NCBI GenBank assembly: GCA_024279675.1
Contig: JAJRRG010000225.1
Coordinates: forward strand, 1 to 44,246
Reading direction: 5' to 3'
DNA: 44,246 bases
DNA from: Alphaproteobacteria bacterium
GTDB taxonomy: Bacteria > Pseudomonadota > Alphaproteobacteria > Rhizobiales > Devosiaceae
Shown: positions 17,414 through 27,211 of the stretch, piece by piece
How positions within the stretch are numbered: the first letter of the stretch is position 1
Layout of the letters: each line of letters begins with the position of its first letter
Notes under the pieces: model-generated
What the model saw: the letters and a program-made list of their open reading frames with translations, nothing else
Told to the model about the DNA's origin: nothing
Database searches by the model: none
Translations under genes and position numbers: made by a program

Positions 17414-18993
17414 CTGGCGACGCCTTTTTTCTTGGCATAGTTGCGCATGGCGGTGAAATTTACATAGGCAATGATGGCAACGATAATGAATATCAGTGTT
17501 GATATGGCCCCGGCCAGTCCAAAATCCTGTCCTGAATCTGAAAAGCTGATGCGGTAGGTAAAAGAGCCTAGAATATCGGTCTGCCCGGCGGGAATTGTTG
17601 TACCTACAATGTCTGGTGCCCCACGGGTAAGCAACAGGATAAGTACAACATTGTTGAAATTGAACGAGAAGTTGGCGATCAACAGGGGCACGAACGGGGG
17701 CAGAATTTGCGGCAAAGTGATGGAGAAAAATGAGCGGATTGGCCCGGCCCCCTCAAGGGCGGCGGCCTTATAATGTTCCTCAGGAACCGATTGCAAATAC
17801 CCCATCCCCAGCAACATCATGTAGGGATAACCAAGCCATGTGTTGACGATCAGGGTGATGGCGCGGGCCAAATTGGGATCGGTGAACCAGTTGGGTTTGA
17901 TACCAAAAACCGCATTCAGAATGAAATTAATTTCACCGAAGTTTTGATTAAACAGGCCCCGGAACACCAGAATAGATATGAAGGCAGGCACCGCATAGGG
18001 CAGAATAAGCAAAATGCGATAGGCGGAACGAAACCTGAGATGTGGCCATTGCAGGATTGAAGCCAGCAATAGACCAAGGGAGAAGGTGAACACCATGGAA
18101 AGGGTGGCAAAAACCACCGTCCAGAGAAAAATCTGCACCATGGGTTCGCGGATACCATCGGAGAACAGGATGCGGTTGAAATTTTCAAAGCCAACCCCAA
18201 CGCGCCATCCGGGGGCCACGGGTTCGCCCGTATCATCGACGTAAAACCCTTGTTTCTGATCGGGGGTTAAACTGGTGGCGTCGATGGTATTTAGCAGGAC
18301 ACCATCGGGCTGAAGTTCATAGACATTTTGTTGGGCGGCAAAGCTTCTGAGGCCCGAAGGCTGTAATTCTGTTCCGTCCGGCATGACGAGGGTGATTTGT
18401 GCCAGTTGCGTGCGCAATTTAATCACCTCGCGCATGGCCAGAGGTTCGTTGGTGGGAGCCGGGGCGATGCTAAGGGACAGTTCAAGTGGGGTGCTGTCCA
18501 GCAAAATGCTCTGACTTAAAAGCGTGTTGTCCCCATCGGTTATCAGGACTTTATAATTGTCCCCATCAGAGATGATTTTGAAGGGACGTTCGGTGGATTT
18601 GTCCACGGATACGTCGCGCAAGAATTGCCCTGTGACGCGCTCAAAGCTGAGCAGATTACGCGAACCAAAATTAGTGAACCCTATATATGAGGTGTAGATC
18701 ACCGGCAAAACAATGAATATGCCAACCGCGGCGATGGCGGGAAATATGAAGCGGGCCGTGTAATATTTGGCTTGGCCGAAAACGGTGACAACGCCAACGC
18801 AAAGGGCGAGTATGACCACGGCAAAAAGCGGTTCGCCTGCAAGGTAGAGGGCCCACACCATATACAGTAATGCCAAGGAGAATATCCCTAGGGCGCTCCA
18901 TTTAAGCAGGTTTTTCATGGTGTAGGGATTGGGGGAAATCGAATTTGAGGATATTGAGTTTGGGGCTGAAATTGACTGGTTGGAAATGGTCAC
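17410..18993 (-). CDS. malF: Maltose/maltodextrin ABC transporter permease
   Basis: 527 aa with the large periplasmic P2-loop insertion and EAA loop '[34 protein letters not shown]'. Confidence 0.93.
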   Translation of the reverse strand: MTISNQSISAPNSISSNSISPNPYTMKNLLKWSALGIFSLALLYMVWALYLAGEPLFAVVILALCVGVVTVFGQAKYYTARFIFPAIAAVGIFIVLPVIYTSYIGFTNFGSRNLLSFERVTGQFLRDVSVDKSTERPFKIISDGDNYKVLITDGDNTLLSQSILLDSTPLELSLSIAPAPTNEPLAMREVIKLRTQLAQITLVMPDGTELQPSGLRSFAAQQNVYELQPDGVLLNTIDATSLTPDQKQGFYVDDTGEPVAPGWRVGVGFENFNRILFSDGIREPMVQIFLWTVVFATLSMVFTFSLGLLLASILQWPHLRFRSAYRILLILPYAVPAFISILVFRGLFNQNFGEINFILNAVFGIKPNWFTDPNLARAITLIVNTWLGYPYMMLLGMGYLQSVPEEHYKAAALEGAGPIRSFFSITLPQILPPFVPLLIANFSFNFNNVVLILLLTRGAPDIVGTTIPAGQTDILGSFTYRISFSDSGQDFGLAGAISTLIFIIVAIIAYVNFTAMRNYAKKKGVAR

Positions 18994-19025
18994 GCTTCAA
19001 ATGCCCCTCATGTTTTATACAGATT

Positions 19026-19050
19026 GGGCCGGGAAAAATTCCCCGACCCT
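19026..19050 (-). other. Intercistronic stem-loop between malE and malF
   Basis: Minus strand GGGTCGGGGAATTTTTCCCGGCCC; no strong U-tract. Confidence 0.5.
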
Positions 19051-19071
19051 GTTTATTTACCTTAGTAAGAT

Positions 19072-20247
19072 TTACTCAGCAAGGATGCGTTCAGCGGCGT
19101 CATTGAGTGCATCTTCAACGGATTGTTGTCCGCCTGTGATGTTCTGCAAAGCCGGGCCCATGGCACCCCAGAATTTACCCATCGCAGGGGTCGAAGGCAT
19201 GGCAATACCGGATTGAGCATTGGCCAAAGTTGCTGCGACATTTGCATTTCCAGCCAGAGATGCGGCAAAAGTTTTGTCCGCTACAGCGCCCAAAGCAACA
19301 TCATCATTGATCATTTTGAGGCCATCATCTTGCAACAGATAGTTTTCGATGAACTCTTTAGCCAAATCAGCGTTTGGTGATGCTGCGTTTACAACTGCGC
19401 CAAGAACGCCAACAAATGCCTTGGAAGCATTGCCGTTGATTGAAGGAATGGGAGCCACACCAAAGTTAATGCCGCTTTCTTCAAGGTTTGACCAAGCCCA
19501 AGGGCCGTTGATGACCATGGCAATTTCGCCTTTGTTGATGGCGGCGTCCATCACACCATAATCTACACCGGCGGGCATAATACCATCATCAATCAAAGAT
19601 TTGATCATGGCGGCACCAGCGATAGCACCGGCATTGTTTACGCCTGTGTCGGTATCATCATAGGAGCCATCAACCTTCTGGAATGCATATCCGCCATTTG
19701 CCATCAAAAGTGGCATGGAGAAATATGTGTTGTTGTAATCCCACATGATGGCGCCAACGCCCTCGGGCAGTTCAATGGAACCCATTTCTTCAAAGGTTGC
19801 CGGGGGAGTTGCCACAAGGTCTTTGTTGTAAATCAGAGCAACGGCTTCAACAGAAATCGGGTAGCCCCAGGTTTTACCGTCAAATGTCATGGAATCCCAT
19901 GCGAAATCAAAGATGCCATCGCGGATTTCTGCGGAGGGGTCAACCGGGGTAATCAAACCGCCAGCGGCCCATTCGCCAAAGCGATCATGCGCCCAGATGA
20001 AAATATCGGGGCCATCGCCGGATGCTGCAGACTGTTGGAATTTGTCGGTGACGGATTCTGGATGCTCAACAACAACTTCAACGCCAAGTTCTTCGGTGAA
20101 TTTGTCGCCAAGGGCTTGCAGGCCGTCAAAGCCTTTGTCACCATTGATCCAGATGAGCAATTTGCCGTCGTCAAGTGCGGAGGCAAATGTTGTGGAAGCC
20201 AGCAGTACGGCCAGCGATCCTGCGATAAGTTTGGTGGTTTTCTTCAT
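19072..20247 (-). CDS. malE: Maltose/maltodextrin-binding periplasmic protein
   Basis: 'DDGKLLIWINGDKGFDGLQALGDKFTEELGVEVVVEHPESVTDKFQQSAASGDGPDIFIWAHDRFGEWAAGGLI' closely parallels enterobacterial MalE. Confidence 0.95.
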   Translation of the reverse strand: MKKTTKLIAGSLAVLLASTTFASALDDGKLLIWINGDKGFDGLQALGDKFTEELGVEVVVEHPESVTDKFQQSAASGDGPDIFIWAHDRFGEWAAGGLITPVDPSAEIRDGIFDFAWDSMTFDGKTWGYPISVEAVALIYNKDLVATPPATFEEMGSIELPEGVGAIMWDYNNTYFSMPLLMANGGYAFQKVDGSYDDTDTGVNNAGAIAGAAMIKSLIDDGIMPAGVDYGVMDAAINKGEIAMVINGPWAWSNLEESGINFGVAPIPSINGNASKAFVGVLGAVVNAASPNADLAKEFIENYLLQDDGLKMINDDVALGAVADKTFAASLAGNANVAATLANAQSGIAMPSTPAMGKFWGAMGPALQNITGGQQSVEDALNDAAERILAE

Positions 20248-20273
20248 GTCCTTCTCCTTTGGACTGTTTGGTT

Positions 20274-21953
20274 TTAGGCGGGTTGGAGCTGAGTTTTAGG
20301 CTTAAACTCAACATTGGGTAATTTTGTAATTTGTGGCGGTATGTCGAACAGAGCAAAGCCATTGGCTTCCATGTGTAACTTTTCACAACCCGAATGGGCG
20401 CAGGTGGTCGAAGCGGCATGGCTAAGCGGCGACAGGGTGAGTTTCTTCACGTCGTCCACGACGACTTTAACTTTGGTATTGGATAGATTGAATATACAAA
20501 GTTGGGCATCCCTACCTTGAATACGTCGAAATGCGAGCACCGGCTCGGAGGTGTCAATGAAATCAATGTCACCTGTGACCAGCGCCGGGCGCGTACGCCG
20601 ATAACCCAGAATATCCTTATAGAAATTTAGAACTGAGCTCGGGTCTTGCGTTTGGCCTTCAACATTGAGCGCCGCATGGGGGAGTTTAACTGGCAACCAT
20701 GGGGTTCCCGTCGTAAAGCCATTGGGCGCATGGCCCTTTTCCCATGGCATGGGTGTGCGACATCCGTCCCGCCCCTTATATTCCGGCCAGAAACGGATGC
20801 CAGGAGGATCGGTCAGTTCTTCAAACAGGATGTCAGCTTCGGGCAGTCCCAATTCTTCCCCCTGATAGATGCAAATTGTCCCCCTTAGGGTTGCAAGCAG
20901 GGCAATTGTCTGTTGTGCAAGGGCGTGCCGCGAGGATGCATGATCTGCCCAGCGCGTCACATGCCGCATCACATCATGGTTCGAAAAACTCCAGCAAGGC
21001 CAGCCATCGGGCGCGCCGTTTTGGAAGTTCTCAATTTTGGAGCGGAAATGTTTCGCACAAAATTCAGGACCCAGCATATCAAAGGAATAGGCCATATGCA
21101 GTTTGTCATTGTCTTTGGTATAGTCAGCCATGAGTTCAATGGCGCGCAGGCTATCACCGATTTCGCCAACGCTGGTTATGGCATCAAATTCATCCATTAA
21201 AGTGCGGACGCGTTTTAAGAAGTCCAAGTTTTCAGGCTGGTTTTTGGAGTAGGTTTGCACCTGCATTTCATAGGGGTTGATTTCGGGCCGGTTGCTCTGG
21301 CGGATCAAGCCTTCATTGTTGCGCAATTGCTTGTCGTGGAAATAAAAGTTAACCGTGTCAAAACGAAATCCGTCGACCCCGCGTTCAAGCCAGAACCGCA
21401 ACACATCAAGCATGGCATCCTGAACCTCAGGGTTGTGAAAGTTGAGGTCGGGCTGGGAGCCCAGGAAATTATGCAAATAGTATTGGCGTCTCGAAGTGTT
21501 CCATTCCCATGCGGGGCCGCCAAATATCGACAGCCAATTGTTGGGGGGCGTGCCATCAGTCTTGGGGTCGGCCCAGACATACCAGTCGGCGCGAGAATTT
21601 GTGGCGGAAACTTTACTCTCGGCAAACCAGGGATGATGGTCTGAGGTGTGGCTCAGCACTTGATCAATGATGACTTTTAGACCAAGCTGATGGGCACAGG
21701 CCACGATCTGATCGAAATCTTCAAGGGAACCAAAGAGCGGGTCTACGTCCTTATAGTTGGATACGTCATAGCCCATATCAGCCATGGGGGAAGTGAAAAA
21801 TGGGGATAACCAAACCGCATCCACACCGAGGTCCGCCACATGTTGCAACCGGTTTAGAATGCCTGCGAGATCGCCCACGCCATTCCCATTGGAATCTTGA
21901 AAGGAGCGGGGGTATATCTGATAGATAACGCAACCGCGCCACCACTCATTCAT
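20274..21953 (-). CDS. GH13 alpha-glucosidase/oligo-1,6-glucosidase
   Basis: 'WWRGCVIYQIYPRSFQDSNGNGVGDLAGI', 'GVDGFRFDTVNF', 'FSNHDVMRHVTRW' GH13 motifs; start at 21953 (MNEWWRG) preferred. Confidence 0.94.
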   Translation of the reverse strand: MNEWWRGCVIYQIYPRSFQDSNGNGVGDLAGILNRLQHVADLGVDAVWLSPFFTSPMADMGYDVSNYKDVDPLFGSLEDFDQIVACAHQLGLKVIIDQVLSHTSDHHPWFAESKVSATNSRADWYVWADPKTDGTPPNNWLSIFGGPAWEWNTSRRQYYLHNFLGSQPDLNFHNPEVQDAMLDVLRFWLERGVDGFRFDTVNFYFHDKQLRNNEGLIRQSNRPEINPYEMQVQTYSKNQPENLDFLKRVRTLMDEFDAITSVGEIGDSLRAIELMADYTKDNDKLHMAYSFDMLGPEFCAKHFRSKIENFQNGAPDGWPCWSFSNHDVMRHVTRWADHASSRHALAQQTIALLATLRGTICIYQGEELGLPEADILFEELTDPPGIRFWPEYKGRDGCRTPMPWEKGHAPNGFTTGTPWLPVKLPHAALNVEGQTQDPSSVLNFYKDILGYRRTRPALVTGDIDFIDTSEPVLAFRRIQGRDAQLCIFNLSNTKVKVVVDDVKKLTLSPLSHAASTTCAHSGCEKLHMEANGFALFDIPPQITKLPNVEFKPKTQLQPA

Positions 21954-22014
21954 CTCAGTATTCTCCCTTTTTACGGCATTTACACTTCCGGGGCGTTCCC
22001 TTTTATGCAATTAC

Positions 22015-22028
22015 TTAAACCGCTTTAA
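22015..22028. promoter_or_regulatory. LacI-type operator candidate (TTAAACCGCTTTAA)
   Basis: Near-palindrome in the divergent intergenic region between the GH13 and lacI genes. Confidence 0.65.
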
Positions 22029-22091
22029 CTATTTGGATAACTGAAAATAGGCGTATGAGTCAATTGTAATTTGTATAATCTTGTGTATTCT

Positions 22092-22103
22092 TAAAGCGCT
22101 TTA
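22092..22103. promoter_or_regulatory. LacI-type operator candidate (TAAAGCGCTTTA)
   Basis: Perfect 12-bp palindrome with central CG, typical of LacI-family sites, upstream of the lacI-type gene. Confidence 0.75.
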
Positions 22104-22125
22104 GGAAAATTGGAATGGAAACACT

Positions 22126-23172
22126 TTGGCAAAACTAAAGGATATTGCGGCGCATTTGGGCCTTTCACCGGCAACGGTTAGTCGGGCTTTGAATGGCTTC
22201 CCGGAGGTTGGGGCCAAAACGCGTGCGCGAGTGTTGGCGGCGTCAAAGGAATTTAATTATGCCCCCAATACAAATGCCAAACGTTTGGCAACCGGTAAGT
22301 CGGGGGTTGTGGGCATGGTGTTCCGGTCGGGGCGCAATCTGTTGCTTGATCCCCATTTTGTGGATTTTCTTGCAGGGCTGAGTTTGGTTTTGTCCGAACG
22401 CGAAATAGATTTAACCATTCGCGTTGCGCCCCCCGGCCAGCAACTTGCTCATTATAAGAGGTTTGTTCAGTCGGGATCAGTTGATGGTATGATCATCAGT
22501 GCGCCTGAGGTTGATGATGAACGAATAAGAACTTTGCTGGAGGCTGATTTCCCGTTCGTTGTGCATGGATGTACACAAAAATCTGCCCCTTATGCTTTTT
22601 ATGATATCGACAATGACGGGGCGCTCACTGACGCGGTTCAACTGCTCGATCAGATGGGACATAAACGGATTGCGTTTATTAACGGGCCACAGGATCTGGT
22701 GTTTGCGCAACAGCGACTTGATGCATTTATGCGCGAAACTAGTAAGCGCGCGCATTCGGTGCCGGACCAATTTATTGCCCATGATGATATGCGTGAGGAT
22801 CTGGGGTATTCGCAGGCGGCACAAATGCTTGATGGGGACGCTAAAACCCGTCCGACGGCGTTCATATGTTCGTCAACCTTGCAGGCTTTGGGGATTATGC
22901 GGGCGGCTTCAGAGGCAGGGCTTGTGGTGGGCAAAGACCTCTCGATTGTCGCCCATGATGATGTTTTGCCGCATTTTCGCAGCGAGCATTTTTCTGTGCC
23001 TTTAACGGTCACACGTGCGCCTATTCGTGATGCGGCAACACATTTGGGTAAGATGATTAGTGCAGTGGTTGAAGGTGTTAAACCAAGTAAATTACAACAT
23101 ACAGAAAAAACTGAATTGGTTGTTCGCGCCTCCACCGGTGCCGCGCCTGAGGGAGGGGAAAAACCATGGTAA
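22126..23172 (+). CDS. LacI family transcriptional regulator (TTG start)
   Basis: HTH 'KLKDIAAHLGLSPATVSRALNGFPEVGAKTRARVLAASKEFNYAPNTNAKRLATGKSGVVGMVF'. Confidence 0.95.
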   Translation: MAKLKDIAAHLGLSPATVSRALNGFPEVGAKTRARVLAASKEFNYAPNTNAKRLATGKSGVVGMVFRSGRNLLLDPHFVDFLAGLSLVLSEREIDLTIRVAPPGQQLAHYKRFVQSGSVDGMIISAPEVDDERIRTLLEADFPFVVHGCTQKSAPYAFYDIDNDGALTDAVQLLDQMGHKRIAFINGPQDLVFAQQRLDAFMRETSKRAHSVPDQFIAHDDMREDLGYSQAAQMLDGDAKTRPTAFICSSTLQALGIMRAASEAGLVVGKDLSIVAHDDVLPHFRSEHFSVPLTVTRAPIRDAATHLGKMISAVVEGVKPSKLQHTEKTELVVRASTGAAPEGGEKPW

Positions 23173-24299
23173 CAAATTCTAAACACGAGAAAACGCCCTC
23201 ATTTGCTCTTGATATTGTCGGGCTAAAAAAGAGTTATGGGCCGGTCGAGGTGCTCAAATCAATCGATGTTTCAATGAAGAAGGGCGACTTTCTTGTGCTT
23301 GTAGGCCCATCGGGATGTGGGAAATCAACTTTGCTAAATTGCATTGCCGGTCTTGAAGAGGTGAGTGCGGGTACGATCTCAATCGGGGGGCGTGATGTCA
23401 CTCAAATCCCCCCCAAGGACCGCAACATCGCGATGGTTTTTCAATCCTATGCGCTTTATCCGAGCATGACGGTGGCGGAAAATATCGCCTTTGGCATGAA
23501 GGTGCGCCATGTGGCCAAGGATGAAAGCAGGGCTAAAACTCTGGAGGTGGCACGCGCTTTGCAAATTGAACCATTGCTGGACCGCAAGCCGGGTCAATTG
23601 TCCGGGGGGCAACGCCAACGGGTGGCCATGGGACGGGCTCTGGTGCGTGATCCAGAGCTGTTTTTGTTTGATGAGCCGCTTTCAAACTTGGATGCAAAGC
23701 TGCGTGTGGAAATGCGTAGTGAAATCCGTGGGCTGCATGAGCGGCTTAAGGCCTCAATTGTGTATGTGACCCATGATCAGGTTGAAGCGATGACGTTGGG
23801 CACGCGCATTGTGGTGCTTAAGGATGGCATTGTGCAACAAAACGGGACGCCGGATGAAATATATAACAGGCCGGACAATTTATTTGTGGCCGACTTTATG
23901 GGTGCGCCACCAATGAATCTGGTGCCAGCAATTGTTCGACACGAGAAGAAAACGACCTTTCTAGATTTTGTCAGCGCAGAGGGCGAGGAAAAAATCTCGC
24001 TCAAATTGAAGGCTAATTTAAGTGCGCTAAATTCCCACATTGGCAAGAAAATTATTGTTGGTATGCGCCCTGAGGCCCTTGGTGCTCAGAGTTCGGTGAA
24101 AAGTGATTTCAGCGTTGTGGTGAGCAGTACAGAACACGCGGGTTCCGATGTTTTTGCTGAGTTTGAACTTGGGGGGATGCGCGCCACAGCGCGACTCGCG
24201 GGGCGTACAAAAATTGGTGTAGGCGATACCTTGAACCTAACGATAGAACCGGATGATATTTGCTATTTTGACCCAGAAAGTGAATTGGCGATCCGCTGA
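23166..24299 (+). CDS. malK: Maltose-type ABC transporter ATP-binding protein
   Basis: Walker A GPSGCGKST, LSGGQRQRVAMGRA, TOBE region 'GMRPEALG'; overlaps the lacI 3' end by 7 bp. Confidence 0.92.
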   Translation: MVTNSKHEKTPSFALDIVGLKKSYGPVEVLKSIDVSMKKGDFLVLVGPSGCGKSTLLNCIAGLEEVSAGTISIGGRDVTQIPPKDRNIAMVFQSYALYPSMTVAENIAFGMKVRHVAKDESRAKTLEVARALQIEPLLDRKPGQLSGGQRQRVAMGRALVRDPELFLFDEPLSNLDAKLRVEMRSEIRGLHERLKASIVYVTHDQVEAMTLGTRIVVLKDGIVQQNGTPDEIYNRPDNLFVADFMGAPPMNLVPAIVRHEKKTTFLDFVSAEGEEKISLKLKANLSALNSHIGKKIIVGMRPEALGAQSSVKSDFSVVVSSTEHAGSDVFAEFELGGMRATARLAGRTKIGVGDTLNLTIEPDDICYFDPESELAIR

Positions 24300-24875
24300 T
24301 TAGTCCCCTGAATTTATTCGCTTGGTGCGCCGGATGGATGAGGGCGGCCTGCCGTAAAGTTTGAGAAAAACCGCATTGAAACGCCGTACACTTTTGAACC
24401 CGGATTCAAAGGCAATTTGTGCCATGGTTTGGGTTGTATCACTTAATAGATTTTTTGCCCGTTGCACGCGAAAGGTTTGCGCTGTTTGGATGGGCGTTGC
24501 GCCCACATGCTGTTTGAACAGGCGGGCCAATTGTCGGGGACCAATCCCCAAACGTTCAGCGAGCTGGGTGACGTTTCCCATGTCCAATGCCCCCTCTTTA
24601 ATGAGTGTCAAGGCGCGGTTGACGCTTGATTTGGTGCCGATCCATGCGGGGCAAAAGGGGGCGGTGTCGGGGCGGCATCTGAGACAGGGGCGCAAGCCCG
24701 CAACTTCTGCTGCCGGGGCACTGGGGTAAAAAGCAACATTTTTGGTTAGGGGTTGTCGTGCCGGACACACAGGGCGGCAATATATTCCCGTGGTTTTGAC
24801 ACCAATGAAAAATACTCCATCAAAGGTGGCGTCCCGTTTAAGGCGTGCGGTATTGCATGTGTCAAAATCTAACAT
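24300..24875 (-). CDS. Ada-type N-terminal (methylphosphotriester Cys methyl-acceptor) domain + AraC HTH regulator, no methyltransferase or AlkA domain
   Basis: 191 aa; 'FFIGVKTTGIYCRPVCPARQP...RPCLRCRPD' Zn/Cys motif; AraC HTH 'MAQIAFESGFKSVRRFNAVFLKLYGRPPS'. Confidence 0.9.
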   Translation of the reverse strand: MLDFDTCNTARLKRDATFDGVFFIGVKTTGIYCRPVCPARQPLTKNVAFYPSAPAAEVAGLRPCLRCRPDTAPFCPAWIGTKSSVNRALTLIKEGALDMGNVTQLAERLGIGPRQLARLFKQHVGATPIQTAQTFRVQRAKNLLSDTTQTMAQIAFESGFKSVRRFNAVFLKLYGRPPSSIRRTKRINSGD

Positions 24876-25004
24876 GACAACATCAAAGCAAAATCTGACT
24901 TTGAGGGGAAATAGAAAGTTTCAATAGCGTCCGTTAATGGCCAGAGATAATTTGTAGTTTGACCTATCTGCTTGTTGGTAAATTCATCAAAAGGAGTTGA
25001 TTTA

Positions 25005-25775
25005 GTGATAATTAGTCAGGCTGAAAAAGCACAAAAATTTAGAAAATTACACGTCAAAGGCGAACCGTTAATGCTGACCAACATATGGGACGCGGGAAGC
25101 GCAAAAACAGTTGCAGGAACTGGCGCGCAAGCCCTTGGCACAGCCTCCTGGGCAGTGGCCGCCGCCCATGGGTATGAGGATGGGGAAAATATGCCGTTCG
25201 AGCTAGTGCTTGAAAATTTTAAGCGGATTGTAGGGGCCGTAGATTTGCCCGTGAGCTTTGATCTGGAGGCGGGATATGCCCGGCCGGCTCAACAGGTTGC
25301 ACAGAATGCGAGCCGGGCGTTGGCGATTGGTGGAATTGGACTAAATCTTGAGGATCAGATTGTAGGGGAGGGTGCCTTGTATGACGCTGAGGAGCAAAGC
25401 GGGCGTCTGCGTGCTGTTCGCGACGTAGTTAAGGCGCGGGGGGATTGTGCTTTTATCAACGCTCGATGCGATGTCTTTATGTTGTCTCAGGATAAGCGAA
25501 ATATGGATGATTTGGTTGACGAGGTCATTGCACGGGGGCGGATGTATTTTGAAGCGGGGGCGGACGGATTATTTGTGCCTGGGTTAGATCATATAAAATC
25601 TATAGAACGTATTTGTAACGTCCTTGATATGCCGATCAACATTATGGCGGGAATTGATGGGGCGAGCATAGCGCAACTTAGCCGAGCCGGTGTTGCAAGA
25701 ATATCCGTGGGGCCGGGGCTTTATCAAGCGGTGAGCGGATATATGAGTGATGTAGCCGGTGCGCATTATCAATAA
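25005..25775 (+). CDS. Isocitrate lyase/phosphoenolpyruvate mutase family protein (GTG start)
   Basis: 'LMLTNIWDAGSAKTVAGTGAQALGTASWAVAAAHGY...SFDLEAGY...GGIGLNLED'; ribosome-binding site AAGGAG upstream of GTG at 25005. Confidence 0.88.
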   Translation: MIISQAEKAQKFRKLHVKGEPLMLTNIWDAGSAKTVAGTGAQALGTASWAVAAAHGYEDGENMPFELVLENFKRIVGAVDLPVSFDLEAGYARPAQQVAQNASRALAIGGIGLNLEDQIVGEGALYDAEEQSGRLRAVRDVVKARGDCAFINARCDVFMLSQDKRNMDDLVDEVIARGRMYFEAGADGLFVPGLDHIKSIERICNVLDMPINIMAGIDGASIAQLSRAGVARISVGPGLYQAVSGYMSDVAGAHYQ

Positions 25776-25786
25776 ACGCAACATAA

Positions 25787-25812
25787 CAATTGTCAAATAA
25801 TGTTGACAATTG
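25787..25812. promoter_or_regulatory. Perfect inverted repeat CAATTGTCAA-N6-TTGACAATTG, operator candidate
   Basis: Perfect 10-bp arms 75-110 bp upstream of the M20 peptidase gene; no T-tract for a terminator. Confidence 0.6.
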
Positions 25813-25897
25813 AACTCGAACGTTCGTGTTAACGGTTGACTTGAGCGCGCTGGGCAAGTAACCTGCGTCTGAAATAATTCAAGATTTGCAGGTTGTT

Positions 25898-27187
25898 ATG
25901 TTGGAAATTAAGCAAAAGTTGCGGGATGAGATTGCCGCCCGGCGCGATGATTTGATTGCGTTGACGCAGGATTTGGTGCGTATGCCAACGCTTAACCCGC
26001 CAGGGCATGGCTATCTTGAGATTTGTGAATACCTGCAAGTTCGCTTGCAAAAATCCGGTTTTGAGACCGAACTTGTGCGCGCCCATGACACCCCAGGTGA
26101 TAGCGAGAAATACCCACGCTGGAATGTAGTTGGCCGGCGTGATGGAGCGCATTCCGGGGAATGCGTTCATTTCAATTCCCATACTGATGTGGTGGAAGTG
26201 GGCCAGGGCTGGACGTTTGACCCGTTCGGGGCTGAGCTTAAAGACGGTAAGATTTATGGACGTGGCACCTGCGATATGAAGGGTGGTTTGGCGGCCTCGA
26301 TTATTGCGGTGGAAGCGTTCATTGCGATTGTTCCTGACTATGCTGGGGCCATTGAAATTTCAGGCACCGCGGACGAAGAAACCGGCGGTTTTGGCGGCGT
26401 GGCCTATCTCGCAGAGCAGGGATATTTCACTCCGGAAAAAGTACAACATGTGATTATCCCTGAACCCTTGAACAAGGATCGTATTTGCCTTGGACACCGT
26501 GGGGTTTGGTGGGCAGAAATTGAAACCAAAGGCCATATTGCCCACGGGTCGATGCCGTTCCTTGGGGATTGTGCCGTGCGTCACATGGGTGCGGTTGTGC
26601 ATGAGATGGAAGAGAGCCTTTATCCGACGTTGGCCAATCGCACGACGACCATGCCTGTGGTACCTGAGGGGGCCAAACAATCGACGATGAACTTGAATTC
26701 GTTTCATGGGGGACTTGCTGAGCCAGAAGAAGGGTTCACTGGTTTTCCGGCAGCCATTGTCCCCGATTCGTGCCGAATGATTATTGATCGGCGTTATCTG
26801 ATCGAAGAAACACCTGAGCAGGTGGCGCAAGAGGTGGTAGACCTGTTAGAGAAGGTAAAATCAGAGCGGCCCAAATTTGACTATGTTCTCAATGAAATGT
26901 GGCAGGTTGCGCCAACAATGACGGAAAAAAGTGCGCCGGTCGTGACATCTGTTGCCGGGGCCATTGAGGAAGTACTGGGCAAAAAGCCTGAATATGTGGT
27001 TTCCCCCGGCACCTATGATCAAAAGCATATTGATCGGATAGGGCGGATGAAAAACTGCATCGCCTATGGGCCGGGCATTTTGGATTTGGCCCATCAGCCA
27101 GATGAATATGTGGGGGTTGAGGATATGATTGAAAGCGCACAGGTTATGGCTTTAACTCTTTTTGACCTTTTGGTAAATAATGATTAA
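25898..27187 (+). CDS. M20 family metallopeptidase (ArgE/DapE-like deacylase)
   Basis: 'HFNSHTDVVEVG', 'GRGTCDMKGG', 'GTADEETGGFG', 'HIAHGSMP' metal-ligand and dimerisation-domain motifs. Confidence 0.92.
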   Translation: MLEIKQKLRDEIAARRDDLIALTQDLVRMPTLNPPGHGYLEICEYLQVRLQKSGFETELVRAHDTPGDSEKYPRWNVVGRRDGAHSGECVHFNSHTDVVEVGQGWTFDPFGAELKDGKIYGRGTCDMKGGLAASIIAVEAFIAIVPDYAGAIEISGTADEETGGFGGVAYLAEQGYFTPEKVQHVIIPEPLNKDRICLGHRGVWWAEIETKGHIAHGSMPFLGDCAVRHMGAVVHEMEESLYPTLANRTTTMPVVPEGAKQSTMNLNSFHGGLAEPEEGFTGFPAAIVPDSCRMIIDRRYLIEETPEQVAQEVVDLLEKVKSERPKFDYVLNEMWQVAPTMTEKSAPVVTSVAGAIEEVLGKKPEYVVSPGTYDQKHIDRIGRMKNCIAYGPGILDLAHQPDEYVGVEDMIESAQVMALTLFDLLVNND

Positions 27188-27211
27188 GCTCGCAATGAGG
27201 GACTAAAATGT

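Noticed and set aside
20744-21133. Plus-strand 129-aa ORF
   Set aside because: Antisense to the GH13 gene, whose family motifs are clear; protein composition is not convincing.
22650-23186. 178-aa minus-strand ORF antisense to lacI
   Set aside because: Long but antisense to a clear LacI regulator; no recognisable domain.
26360-26830. 156-aa minus-strand ORF
   Set aside because: Antisense to the M20 peptidase with intact catalytic motifs.
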